In this document: piece by piece, positions 1 to 6,342 of the stretch
Numbering within the stretch: position 1 is the first letter of the stretch
How the letters are laid out: each line of letters starts with the position of its first letter
Assembly (NCBI GenBank): GCA_020435185.1
Contig: JAGRAA010000190.1
Location: forward strand, 1-6,370
Direction of reading: 5' to 3'
Source of the DNA: Bdellovibrionales bacterium
GTDB lineage: Bacteria > Bdellovibrionota > Bdellovibrionia > Bdellovibrionales > UBA1609
Length of the DNA stretch: 6,370 nucleotides
Made by a program: the position numbers and the translations under genes
The notes under the pieces: model-generated
Told to the model about the DNA's origin: nothing
What the model saw: only the letters and a program-made list of their open reading frames with translations
The model's database searches: none

Positions 1-72
1 AACGAGCCACCTAACTCATTAAAGAAACAAAAATTTTCGAGGCGTGAGAGGCAAGAATCAACATTTTTGTGA
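1..72 (+). CDS. C-terminal tail of an unidentified protein (partial, 5' end outside window)
   Basis: Frame 1 of the plus strand is open from the window edge to a TGA at 70-72. The other two plus frames hit stops within the first 21 bases. The 23 residues are strongly hydrophilic and basic and end in RRERQESTFL, typical of a charged C-terminal tail. The stop lies 12 bp from the stop of the minus-strand gene at 85-618, a normal convergent arrangement. The stretch is too short to recognise a family. One minus-strand frame is also open here but has no usual start codon, so I prefer the plus-strand reading with modest confidence. Confidence 0.4.
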   Translation, partial: NEPPNSLKKQKFSRRERQESTFL

Positions 73-84
73 GCCAGTTATAAT

Positions 85-618
85 TTAAGCACGAACTTTT
101 GTAGAAATAAATTTTTCAGCAGATCTTTTCACAACGAGTAGTGCGCTTCCGTAAAAGAAAGTGCCGACAAGTGTATTTTGAAAAAAAGGCAGCGCAGCCA
201 CATAGCACTCCATCAATCCTGAAAAATTCTTAGGATAGAAAATACCTTGAGCCCAAACCGCAAAATTAGTGGTTAAAAAGAAAAAGACCGAACCTAAGAC
301 TCCCGTCGAAATACAGTACATAGATTTAGATTTAAACCCATTCCATTTTTCTGCATCAAATTGTTGAACTAAAAGAACCAAACCAATCAAAGAAACATAA
401 ACCGACAAAGAAATAAACAAATCCGTAGTTCCTAAAAACAAATCACTCAACAACATGGCAAAAAGTGGAGCTGCTAAAGACAATCTCTTATTAGATATAA
501 AAACTCCCGCAAACAACGACATAGCAATAACAGGTGTAAAGTTAACCGGGTGAGGAGCTAATCGAGTCAGCGCTGAAAGAAAAACTAAACCTATCACTAA
601 TACTGAAGAAAATTTCAT
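85..618 (-). CDS. DUF6580-type small polytopic membrane protein (possible ECF-transporter S-component-like)
   Basis: This 177-residue protein is very hydrophobic, with about five membrane segments: roughly residues 4-18, 27-42, 47-63, 67-86 and 104-124, plus a last one near 146-163. I recognise the family pattern from memory: RLAPHPVNFTPVIAMSLFAG near residues 19-38, LLSDLFLG at 56-63, TNFAVWAQGIFYP at 117-129 and LPFFQNTLVGTFFYG at 143-157. These match proteins called DUF6580, whose function is not established. Their size and fold pattern resemble substrate-binding (S) components of ECF vitamin transporters, but this is inference and no ECF ATPase or T component is nearby. The start is supported by AGAAGG about eight bases upstream of the ATG (complement of 616-618). 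No riboswitch-like leader is visible in the short upstream region. It is transcribed away from gpmA and is not part of that gene run. Confidence 0.75.
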   Translation of the reverse strand: MKFSSVLVIGLVFLSALTRLAPHPVNFTPVIAMSLFAGVFISNKRLSLAAPLFAMLLSDLFLGTTDLFISLSVYVSLIGLVLLVQQFDAEKWNGFKSKSMYCISTGVLGSVFFFLTTNFAVWAQGIFYPKNFSGLMECYVAALPFFQNTLVGTFFYGSALLVVKRSAEKFISTKVRA

Positions 619-719
619 TTTTATACCTTCTTTCCGTTGAAGATCAAAAGCTAACTGATACTAGACAAGAAGGCAAGTCTTGGATAAAACACCTACAACC
701 TCACCCTTTAGGAGCTCTC
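619..719. promoter_or_regulatory. Divergent intergenic region between the DUF6580-type gene and gpmA
   Basis: The 101 bp between two divergent starts must hold the promoters for both genes unless they are transcribed from elsewhere. On the plus strand, TAGACA (662-667) followed after 15 bases by GATAAA (683-688) is a possible but short-spaced sigma-70-like pair. TTGAAG (637-642) with TACTAG (659-664) is an alternative. On the minus strand TAGTAT (complement of 658-663) could serve as a -10 box without a good -35. None is strong. A good Shine-Dalgarno, TAGGAG (709-714), lies 5 bases before the gpmA ATG. No operator-like inverted repeat is obvious. Confidence 0.35.
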
Positions 720-1457
720 ATGTATAAACTCGTATTACTTCGACACGGCCAAAGCCTCTGGAATAAAGAAAACCGATTTACCGGCTGGGTGGATATTGGT
801 TTAAGTGATCTCGGAGTAGAAGAGGCTCAAAAAGCAGGCAAAATGCTTAAAGAAGAAGGTTTTGAATTTGATATTGCTTTCACTAGCTATCTCAAGAGAG
901 CGATCAAGACTTTATGGATTTCCTTAGAAGAGTTAGATCAAATGTGGATTCCCGTTCATCGAAGCTGGAGATTAAATGAACGCCACTATGGAGCTTTGGC
1001 TGGTCTTAATAAAGCCGAAACCGCTGAAAAATATGGTGATGAACAGGTTTTTATATGGAGACGAAGCTATACCACTCCTCCCCCAGAGCTTTCACTCAAT
1101 GACCCTCACCATCCTTCTAAAGATAAGAAATACCACGGCATTAAAGACCTCCCTTCTTCAGAAGCGCTATTTCATTGTAAAGAACGGGTGATGCCCTATT
1201 GGGATCAACACATTGCGCCAGCTATTAAAGAAGGCAAAAGAGTGATTGTTGCGGCGCATGGCAATTCGCTGAGAGCCTTAGTCAAGCACTTAGACAAAGT
1301 GAGCGATGAAGATATCGCACAAATTAATATTCCTACGGCTCTCCCCCTTGTCTATGAATTAGATAATAACCTAGATCCCATAAAAAGTTATTACTTGGGT
1401 AACCCTGAAGAAGCTGCTAAGAAAGCTGAAGAGGTTGCTCATCAAGCGAAGAGGTAA
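720..1457 (+). CDS. gpmA: 2,3-bisphosphoglycerate-dependent phosphoglycerate mutase
   Basis: This enzyme interconverts 3-phosphoglycerate and 2-phosphoglycerate in glycolysis and gluconeogenesis, in the cytoplasm, through a phosphohistidine primed by 2,3-BPG. The 245-residue length fits the family (about 230-250). The LLRHGQSLWN motif places the phosphorylated histidine at H9 beside R8. RFTGWVDIGLS follows at 19-29, TSYLKRAIKTLW at 55-66 carries R60, LNERHYGALAG at 85-95 carries the acid/base glutamate E87, and AAHGNSLRAL at 178-187 carries the second catalytic histidine H180. The insert that separates dPGM from small phosphatase relatives is present (about 110-145). The usual ESL before the RVxPYW helix reads EAL here, a minor change. 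The start is set by TAGGAG just upstream. The lysine/glutamate-rich C-terminal tail matches the mobile lid of the family. The matrixin-like gene begins 27 bp downstream, so co-transcription is likely. Confidence 0.95.
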   Translation: MYKLVLLRHGQSLWNKENRFTGWVDIGLSDLGVEEAQKAGKMLKEEGFEFDIAFTSYLKRAIKTLWISLEELDQMWIPVHRSWRLNERHYGALAGLNKAETAEKYGDEQVFIWRRSYTTPPPELSLNDPHHPSKDKKYHGIKDLPSSEALFHCKERVMPYWDQHIAPAIKEGKRVIVAAHGNSLRALVKHLDKVSDEDIAQINIPTALPLVYELDNNLDPIKSYYLGNPEEAAKKAEEVAHQAKR

Positions 1458-1484
1458 TCTACAACCAATAGGGGGATAAAGGTC

Positions 1485-2321
1485 ATGAATAAACAGTGCT
1501 TTACTTTTAAACCTTTATTCTCCTTTGTCATTAGCATTGTCTCTTGTGTGGTCTTTTCTAAAGTTTCATTGGCCTACACTCTCAGTAACGCTCCTCAAAA
1601 AAAAATCGTTGGTTTTCAAGATCAGCGTCTAAGTGTTCGCATAAATCCTAAAAATTGTTCTGACAATATTCATGGCCTAGTCAACGAAGCCATCCAGTTT
1701 ATGAACACTCTTCCTAAAAGACGATTTCATTTGGAGTTCACAAAAAATTCTGTATGGCCCTCTCACTCCCTACGCACTTTTCAATTCGAGGGCGCTATTC
1801 TGATCACTTGCTCAAAAGAGTTCAAAGAGGATTCTAATGGATTTAACCCCAACCGTGTGGCTGGTGTAGCCGCCAATAATTTTCCGCAACAGCCCCTAAG
1901 TAAAGGTTTTGTCATTCTCAATTTCTCTCCTTTCATACAAGATGCCACCAATGCCAGCTTTAACAACCCCAAATACTCTTCTCTTAAAAAAGTTATTGTG
2001 ATTGCTCACGAACTCGGACACGTCCTAGGGCTAGGACATAGTTCCATTCATCAATCTCTCATGAACCCTTTTGTATGGGAAAAAAAGAATCTTACGTTTC
2101 ATGAAGATGATATCAAAGGGTTTCACTCTATTTATCCTCCCCTAAGATTGGCTTCTCATACCACTAAGAGCAAATACACTCCGCTATCTTCAATAGCCTT
2201 TCCAAGTCTATCTACAGAAGTAGAACAATCTGAATTCCCTTGGCCTTTGATCCTTCTCTTTTTGATGTGCCCTCCTGGAATAAAAATATACTATTTCTTA
2301 AGAAAATTTTCTGGCCGATGA
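1485..2321 (+). CDS. Exported matrixin-like (M10-type) zinc metalloprotease with C-terminal hydrophobic segment
   Basis: A predicted exported peptidase of 278 residues. The metzincin zinc signature HELGHVLGLGH is complete at 175-185, giving zinc ligands H175, H179 and H185 and catalytic E176. SLMNP at 191-195 supplies the Met-turn (M193), and DDIKGFHSIYP at 208-218 matches the matrixin helix that follows the Met-turn. Residues 1-30 form a signal sequence with likely cleavage after VSLA (A30). However IVSC at 18-21 also fits a lipobox, so lipoprotein processing at C21 is possible. Two ectodomain cysteines (C58, C109) could form a disulfide. A hydrophobic stretch at about 253-270, then a basic end (RKFSGR), looks like a C-terminal anchor. 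No PRCGxPD cysteine switch is visible, so any latency mechanism differs from animal MMPs. The substrate is unknown. Two purine-rich tracts, GGGGGA (1471-1476) and AAAGG (1478-1482), could act as ribosome binding site. The start lies 27 bp after gpmA. Confidence 0.85.
   Translation: MNKQCFTFKPLFSFVISIVSCVVFSKVSLAYTLSNAPQKKIVGFQDQRLSVRINPKNCSDNIHGLVNEAIQFMNTLPKRRFHLEFTKNSVWPSHSLRTFQFEGAILITCSKEFKEDSNGFNPNRVAGVAANNFPQQPLSKGFVILNFSPFIQDATNASFNNPKYSSLKKVIVIAHELGHVLGLGHSSIHQSLMNPFVWEKKNLTFHEDDIKGFHSIYPPLRLASHTTKSKYTPLSSIAFPSLSTEVEQSEFPWPLILLFLMCPPGIKIYYFLRKFSGR
2022..2037. repeat. Short perfect inverted repeat inside the zinc-motif codons
   Basis: GTCCTAG and CTAGGAC flank a GG centre, a perfect 7-bp-arm inverted repeat. 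It lies in the codons for the VLGLG part of the zinc-binding motif. The two-base centre means a hairpin would have to open at least one more pair. It is probably a by-product of the Leu-Gly-Leu-Gly codons rather than a regulatory site. Confidence 0.3.
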
Positions 2322-2324
2322 AAC

Positions 2325-2330
2325 TATAAT
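2325..2330 (+). promoter_or_regulatory. Candidate -10 box upstream of fadD
   Basis: A perfect TATAAT occurs in the 74-bp gap before fadD, about 65 bp upstream of its ATG. This gap is the longest in the plus-strand run, which fits an internal promoter for fadD and the genes after it. There is no good -35 at 16-18 bp. The nearest partial match, TTAAGA at 2298-2303, is too far away. The region is very AT-rich, so a chance match is quite possible. A second weak pair, TTGACC (2341-2346) and TATAAA (2361-2366), has a spacer of only 14 bp. Confidence 0.3.
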
Positions 2331-2395
2331 TTTGATATATTTGACCAATAGAATTAGAAATATAAATCATTCGAAAGCAAATCAAAGGACACAGC

Positions 2396-4069
2396 ATGGA
2401 ATCACTATCAGAGAAAAAAAACTGGTTAAAAAACTATCCAAAAGGTGTCCCTGAAACTATAAATCCAGAACGATATGAATCTGTAAGGGATTTAATCGAA
2501 GAATCTTTTTTGAAATTTTCAAATAAAACATCCTATTCCTGTATGGGAAAAGACTATACTTTTTCTGAAATCGACGAAATGTCAAAAAACTTTGCTAGCT
2601 TTTTACAAAATCAGTTTGGGCTAGTCAAAGGAGACAGAATTGCTATTCAAATGCCAAATATCCTTCAATATCCGGTGGCTTTATTTGGTGCCTTAAGAGC
2701 GGGATTAATTGTTGTCAACACAAACCCTTTATACACAGCTCGGGAAATGAAACATCAGTTTAATGATTCCGGAGCAAAAGCCATTGTTATTCTTGCCAAT
2801 TTTGCCCACCAACTCGAAGAAATTATGAAAGAGACTTCTATTGAAAACGTTGTCATTACTGAACTCGGAGATCTATTAGGTTTTCCGAAAAGCTTAGTTG
2901 TGAACAATGTGGTCAAATATGTAAAAAAGATGGTGCCCAAATACAAAATTAAACAGGCTTTTAGCTTCGACCAAGCTCTAAAAATTGGGGCCGATCACTC
3001 TTTTCAAAAACAACAAATCCTTCCTGAAGACTTAGCTTTTCTTCAGTACACAGGTGGTACAACAGGTGTTGCCAAAGGCGCCATGCTCACCAATCGCAAT
3101 ATTATTGCCAATATGCTACAAATCGCTGCATGGCTAAGCCCTAACCTTAAAGAGAGAGATCCCGTAATTTGCACCCCTCTCCCGCTGTATCATGTTTTTT
3201 CTTTGACGGTGAATTGCATGGCCATGATGTATTTTGGAGCAAAGAATTTACTCATCCCAAACCCTAGAGATATGGCTGGGTTTATAAAAGTATTGAAACA
3301 AGAAAAAGTTCATATCTTCACTGGAGTGAATACTCTCTACAATGGACTTTTAAACCAACCCGACTTTAAAGACATCGATTTTTCAGAATGGCAAATATGT
3401 GTGGCCGGCGCGATGGCTTTACAAAGTAACGTAAGTGAACGATGGGAGCAGGTGACAGGATTACGAATAGCCGAAGGATATGGGCTCACTGAGACTTCTC
3501 CAGTGGCTTCTGTAAATCCTATCGATGGAACAGCAAGAGTCGGATTTATAGGTCTTCCTGTTCCCTCTACTTCGATTAAATTAATGAATCAAGAAGGGCA
3601 AGAATGCCAGCCCGGTGAGCCTGGAGAAATATGGATTAGTGGCCCTCAAGTGATGAAAGGCTATTGGCAAAAGCCTGAGGATTCTAACGAAGTCCTCACT
3701 GAAGATGGATGGTTTAAAAGTGGTGATATAGCCGTGGCCGACGATGATGGTTATTTTAAAATCGTCGATCGAAAAAAAGATATGATTCTAGTTTCTGGCT
3801 TCAACGTCTACCCTAACGAAGTAGAAGATGTCGTCGCCACCCATCCTGATGTGGTAGAAGTTGCCGCCATAGGGGTCCCCGACGAAAAATCTGGCGAAGC
3901 CGTTAAGATCTTTGTCGTCTCTAAAAATAAAGACCTTACAGCTAAACAACTTATTCAACACTGTAGAGAAGGCCTGACCGGGTATAAAATTCCTAAGTAT
4001 GTTGAGTTTAGAGAGGATTTACCAAAGACCAACGTTGGTAAGATTCTCAGAAGAGAATTGCGCGCTTAA
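2396..4069 (+). CDS. fadD: Long-chain fatty acid--CoA ligase
   Basis: This enzyme activates long-chain fatty acids to acyl-CoA through an acyl-adenylate, with ATP and CoA as co-substrates. It acts at the cytoplasmic face of the inner membrane, feeding beta-oxidation or phospholipid synthesis. The 557-residue length is close to E. coli FadD (561), and the match runs end to end, including the N-terminal YPxxVPxxINPxRY pattern. The ATP-binding loop YTGGTTGVAKGA is at 218-229 and the adenylate-binding EGYGLTE at 360-366. The fatty-acyl-CoA synthetase signature spans about 437-462, from DGWFKSGD to DRKKDM, and continues into LVSGFNVYPNEVE. The C-terminal catalytic lysine is K549 in PKTNVGKILRREL. 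All core motifs are intact, so the gene should be functional. AAAGGA at 2384-2389, six bases before the ATG, supports the start. It may be transcribed from its own promoter or by read-through from gpmA and the protease gene. Confidence 0.96.
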   Translation: MESLSEKKNWLKNYPKGVPETINPERYESVRDLIEESFLKFSNKTSYSCMGKDYTFSEIDEMSKNFASFLQNQFGLVKGDRIAIQMPNILQYPVALFGALRAGLIVVNTNPLYTAREMKHQFNDSGAKAIVILANFAHQLEEIMKETSIENVVITELGDLLGFPKSLVVNNVVKYVKKMVPKYKIKQAFSFDQALKIGADHSFQKQQILPEDLAFLQYTGGTTGVAKGAMLTNRNIIANMLQIAAWLSPNLKERDPVICTPLPLYHVFSLTVNCMAMMYFGAKNLLIPNPRDMAGFIKVLKQEKVHIFTGVNTLYNGLLNQPDFKDIDFSEWQICVAGAMALQSNVSERWEQVTGLRIAEGYGLTETSPVASVNPIDGTARVGFIGLPVPSTSIKLMNQEGQECQPGEPGEIWISGPQVMKGYWQKPEDSNEVLTEDGWFKSGDIAVADDDGYFKIVDRKKDMILVSGFNVYPNEVEDVVATHPDVVEVAAIGVPDEKSGEAVKIFVVSKNKDLTAKQLIQHCREGLTGYKIPKYVEFREDLPKTNVGKILRRELRA

Positions 4070-4074
4070 AAAAT

Positions 4075-4080
4075 TATAGT
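4075..4080 (+). promoter_or_regulatory. Candidate -10 box for a near-leaderless transcript
   Basis: TATAGT matches the -10 consensus at five of six positions and sits 12 bases before the ATG at 4093. Transcription from it would begin about 4087, leaving a leader of only a few bases. That would fit the missing Shine-Dalgarno of this gene. There is no recognisable -35 at normal spacing, and the spot is AT-rich, so this is only a possibility. Coupling to fadD translation across the 23-bp gap is the alternative. Confidence 0.2.
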
Positions 4081-4092
4081 TACCATTAAACT

Positions 4093-5496
4093 ATGGGTTC
4101 TCAAGATATTTTAAGCACCGCCAGAAAAGCTCTCGCCGTCAACGTAGACAAAAGCCGATATGGGTCTTTTGCTGAAATTGGAGCTGGCCAGGAAGTGGCT
4201 CGTTATTTTTTTAAAGCTGGATTGGCCTCTCAGACCATAGCAAAAACAATGTCTGCCTATGACATGACTTTTAGTGATGAAATCTACGGAAGAGAAGAAA
4301 GCGGACGATACGTCGTAGAATCTCGCCTTCATAAAATGTTAAAAAAAGAATTTAACTTGCTCGCCGAGCGTTTAGACCAAGAAAGAGGAGAACATTCCGC
4401 TTTCTTTGCTTATGCCAATACCGTTGCAACCAGTTCAAAGCCCAATAGAAGCCACGGCTGGATGGGAATCCGATTTCAAGACCAACCACGCCAACCCGCT
4501 AATGAAATATTTATTCATGTTAAGATGAAAGACCCACAAAGACTACAACAACAAGAAGCCATTGGCGTTCTTGGTGTTAACCTTGTTCATGCTGCATTCT
4601 TTCACAATAAAGACTACAGAGTTTTTGTTTCTCACCTAATGGATAATCTGAATGCTCAAAGAATAGAAATTGATATGATTCATTTTGATGGTCCAATATT
4701 TAACCATTTTGAAAATCGTCTAGCGAGCTTAGAGCTGGTCGCACAAGGTTTTACTCCCGCCGTTCTCTTTGATCCTGAAGGACATATTACTCAACTCACC
4801 GAAAACTTTTTTCATAAATCAGTATTAATCCAGCGAGGAACATTTCGACCCTTTACCAAAACCAATGCCGAAATTATAGACGCAGGATTAGCGCAAATTA
4901 CCTCTCAAAGTGCTGATGGCACATCCCCTCAAGTTCTACTCGAGCTAACGATGAAAGATTTAAATAAACGCGATGAAACTAATACCATCGATACAAAAGA
5001 TTTTGGTGATCGACTAGACACTCTTAAAACTTTAAACCACTATGTCTTGGTTTCTCGATTCTCATTATTTTACCAATTAAAAAACTATTTGAGACAAAGC
5101 ACTGACGGAAAAATATACATAGTGGTTGGTGCATCTTTATTGGAAAAGATTTTTGATGAACAATACTATGACGATAGCCTAGGAGGACCTTTGTCCGCCT
5201 TTGGTCAGCTGTTTGACCGAAACACTCAACTTTTAGTATTCCCCTATAAAACCGATAAGATTTGTATGACGGCAAAAAGTTTTTTCCCACCAAATACACT
5301 AACTCCCATCTATCAATTTTTAACTTCTAACGAGTATATTGTGGATATTTCGGGATGTGACCATGTGGACACAAGTCTTCACTCTGAAGATGTCAGAATG
5401 CTGTTGTCTCAGAATAATCAAAAATGGGAAGAGCTTGTTCCAAAAAAAATAGCTCAACTCATTAAAGAAAAAAATCTATTTGGGTATAAAAAATGA
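4093..5496 (+). CDS. Conserved soluble protein of unknown function
   Basis: This 467-residue protein has no signal peptide and no membrane segment, so it is probably cytoplasmic. I recognise the type from memory as a widespread bacterial family whose members carry conflicting automatic names (for example TonB-dependent receptor or nicotinate-nucleotide adenylyltransferase). Nothing here supports either name: there is no beta-barrel character and no HxGH nucleotidyltransferase motif near the start. Strongly patterned stretches are FAEIGAGQEVARYFF (26-40), TMSAYDM (52-58), YANTVATSS (107-115), SHGWMGIRFQ (120-129), QEAIGVLGVNLVHAAFF (154-170) and the polar DMIHFDGPIF (194-203) leading into NRLASLELVAQGF (208-220). 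The C-terminal half is less familiar and ends in a lysine-rich helix. ATG 4093 must be the start: an in-frame TAA lies at 4087-4089 and the next Met is residue 53. No Shine-Dalgarno precedes it. Its stop overlaps the next start by four bases, indicating translational coupling with the Q/N-rich membrane protein. Confidence 0.85.
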   Translation: MGSQDILSTARKALAVNVDKSRYGSFAEIGAGQEVARYFFKAGLASQTIAKTMSAYDMTFSDEIYGREESGRYVVESRLHKMLKKEFNLLAERLDQERGEHSAFFAYANTVATSSKPNRSHGWMGIRFQDQPRQPANEIFIHVKMKDPQRLQQQEAIGVLGVNLVHAAFFHNKDYRVFVSHLMDNLNAQRIEIDMIHFDGPIFNHFENRLASLELVAQGFTPAVLFDPEGHITQLTENFFHKSVLIQRGTFRPFTKTNAEIIDAGLAQITSQSADGTSPQVLLELTMKDLNKRDETNTIDTKDFGDRLDTLKTLNHYVLVSRFSLFYQLKNYLRQSTDGKIYIVVGASLLEKIFDEQYYDDSLGGPLSAFGQLFDRNTQLLVFPYKTDKICMTAKSFFPPNTLTPIYQFLTSNEYIVDISGCDHVDTSLHSEDVRMLLSQNNQKWEELVPKKIAQLIKEKNLFGYKK

Positions 5497-6332
5497 TGCG
5501 GTTATTTTTTACTATTCTCTTATTTTTTCCTTATGGACAGGCACAAACTAATAATCAAAAATACAACTTAGACGACCCTAGAGTAGGCCAGCAGCATAGA
5601 AAAAATCAAATGAATGCGCTGTCCGATCTCATGAAACAGATGCAAAATCAAAACATTGATATGGATCAACTGCAAAAACAAATCGAAAAAGCTCAGCAAG
5701 AGCTTCAACAAGCGGGCACGACGGCTACCGCACAACCTACTCAGCCACAGAACACCCAACCCTACGCAAGACAAAACCCTAATCCACAGAATCACCATCA
5801 AAATCCTCCAAAAAATGATTGGGAACGTTTCCAACAACAGAATAGAAACCCCGTAGATCAACAAAACGCCCTTCATCCTCCCCAACACAGCCCCTCTCCA
5901 GCAAACAGAGGAACGGTACAACAACAAAACGGAAATTCACTTCTTCAACTCGGCCAAGGAGATCAAAATGGATTTTTCGATGGAGATACCGTTTTAAATC
6001 TTTTAAAGCCTCAATTATCTCCGAGACTCTTTAAGGTGTTATCTGTAGTTTCTGACAAAAGAGTCACCCAACCCCTACAAGAAATAAATTTTTCAGGAAA
6101 GAAGCTTCGACTAATGCTTTTACTTGAACTTGCATTGTTGTTTGTGCTGATGTTTATTCGCTTTGCCTTTAGAAAGGCGGCTTCCACCTTTACTAAAACA
6201 GTGGTTTTCAATTTGGCTCATATCGTAGTGTTCTGGATATTTTTTGTCGGCCTGATCCCCACTTTAGTGTACGGTTCACCTTACGCTCGCCTGTTAAAAG
6301 GACTATATTTTTCAATTAAAGATATTATTTAA
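5493..6332 (+). CDS. Gln/Asn-rich exported protein with C-terminal membrane anchor, unknown function
   Basis: I do not recognise this 279-residue protein. It starts with a short signal-like segment (residues 1-17, likely cleavage after GQA). Next comes a probable amphipathic or coiled-coil helix (about 36-73, with LMKQMQNQNIDMDQLQKQI). A low-complexity, probably disordered tract at 75-160 is rich in Q, N and P. Over residues 51-160 I count 28 Gln and 15 Asn, about 39%. A short conventional region (160-200) follows, then two hydrophobic segments at about 204-224 and 236-260, separated by a basic loop (RFAFRKAASTFTK). The likely topology puts the Q/N-rich part in the periplasm and the basic loop in the cytoplasm. 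Translation starts in an ATGATG overlapping the upstream TGA, so either Met could be used. Upstream and downstream genes are packed tightly, suggesting a shared job. Possible roles such as scaffold, assembly factor or envelope-spanning linker are guesses. Confidence 0.8.
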   Translation: MMRLFFTILLFFPYGQAQTNNQKYNLDDPRVGQQHRKNQMNALSDLMKQMQNQNIDMDQLQKQIEKAQQELQQAGTTATAQPTQPQNTQPYARQNPNPQNHHQNPPKNDWERFQQQNRNPVDQQNALHPPQHSPSPANRGTVQQQNGNSLLQLGQGDQNGFFDGDTVLNLLKPQLSPRLFKVLSVVSDKRVTQPLQEINFSGKKLRLMLLLELALLFVLMFIRFAFRKAASTFTKTVVFNLAHIVVFWIFFVGLIPTLVYGSPYARLLKGLYFSIKDII

Positions 6333-6342
6333 AAGGTGCTAA

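Noticed and set aside
1..77. Minus-strand open frame running off the left edge
   Set aside because: It is open but has a TAA immediately upstream (78-80) and no ATG, GTG or TTG start. Only a CTG could begin it. The plus-strand tail ending at 72 explains the region better.
976..1191. 71-codon plus-strand open frame inside gpmA in another frame
   Set aside because: gpmA is intact and recognisable across this stretch, so the alternative frame is chance.
2294..2305. Palindrome TTTCTTAAGAAA near the end of the protease gene, followed by ATTTT
   Set aside because: It has no loop and is all weak pairs, so it is not a credible rho-independent terminator. It is expected by chance in AT-rich sequence.
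4028..4039. Perfect palindrome ACCAACGTTGGT near the end of fadD
   Set aside because: It falls in the codons of the conserved TNVGK region around the catalytic lysine, so coding constraint explains it. There is no T-tract after it, so it is not a terminator.
5024..5299. 91-codon minus-strand open frame inside the conserved unknown gene
   Set aside because: It lies entirely inside a well-supported coding region and shows no family motif.
5568..5927. 119-codon open frame on the minus strand opposite the Q/N-rich gene
   Set aside because: It is the antisense shadow of a CAA/CAG/AAT-rich coding stretch, which gives Leu/Ile-rich codons in reverse. It has no supported ribosome binding site and no recognisable protein pattern.
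5700..5940. CAA/CAG-rich stretch that looks like a microsatellite
   Set aside because: The triplets are interrupted and codon choice varies. No exact tandem unit repeats enough times to call a repeat array, and the pattern is explained by Gln/Asn-rich coding.
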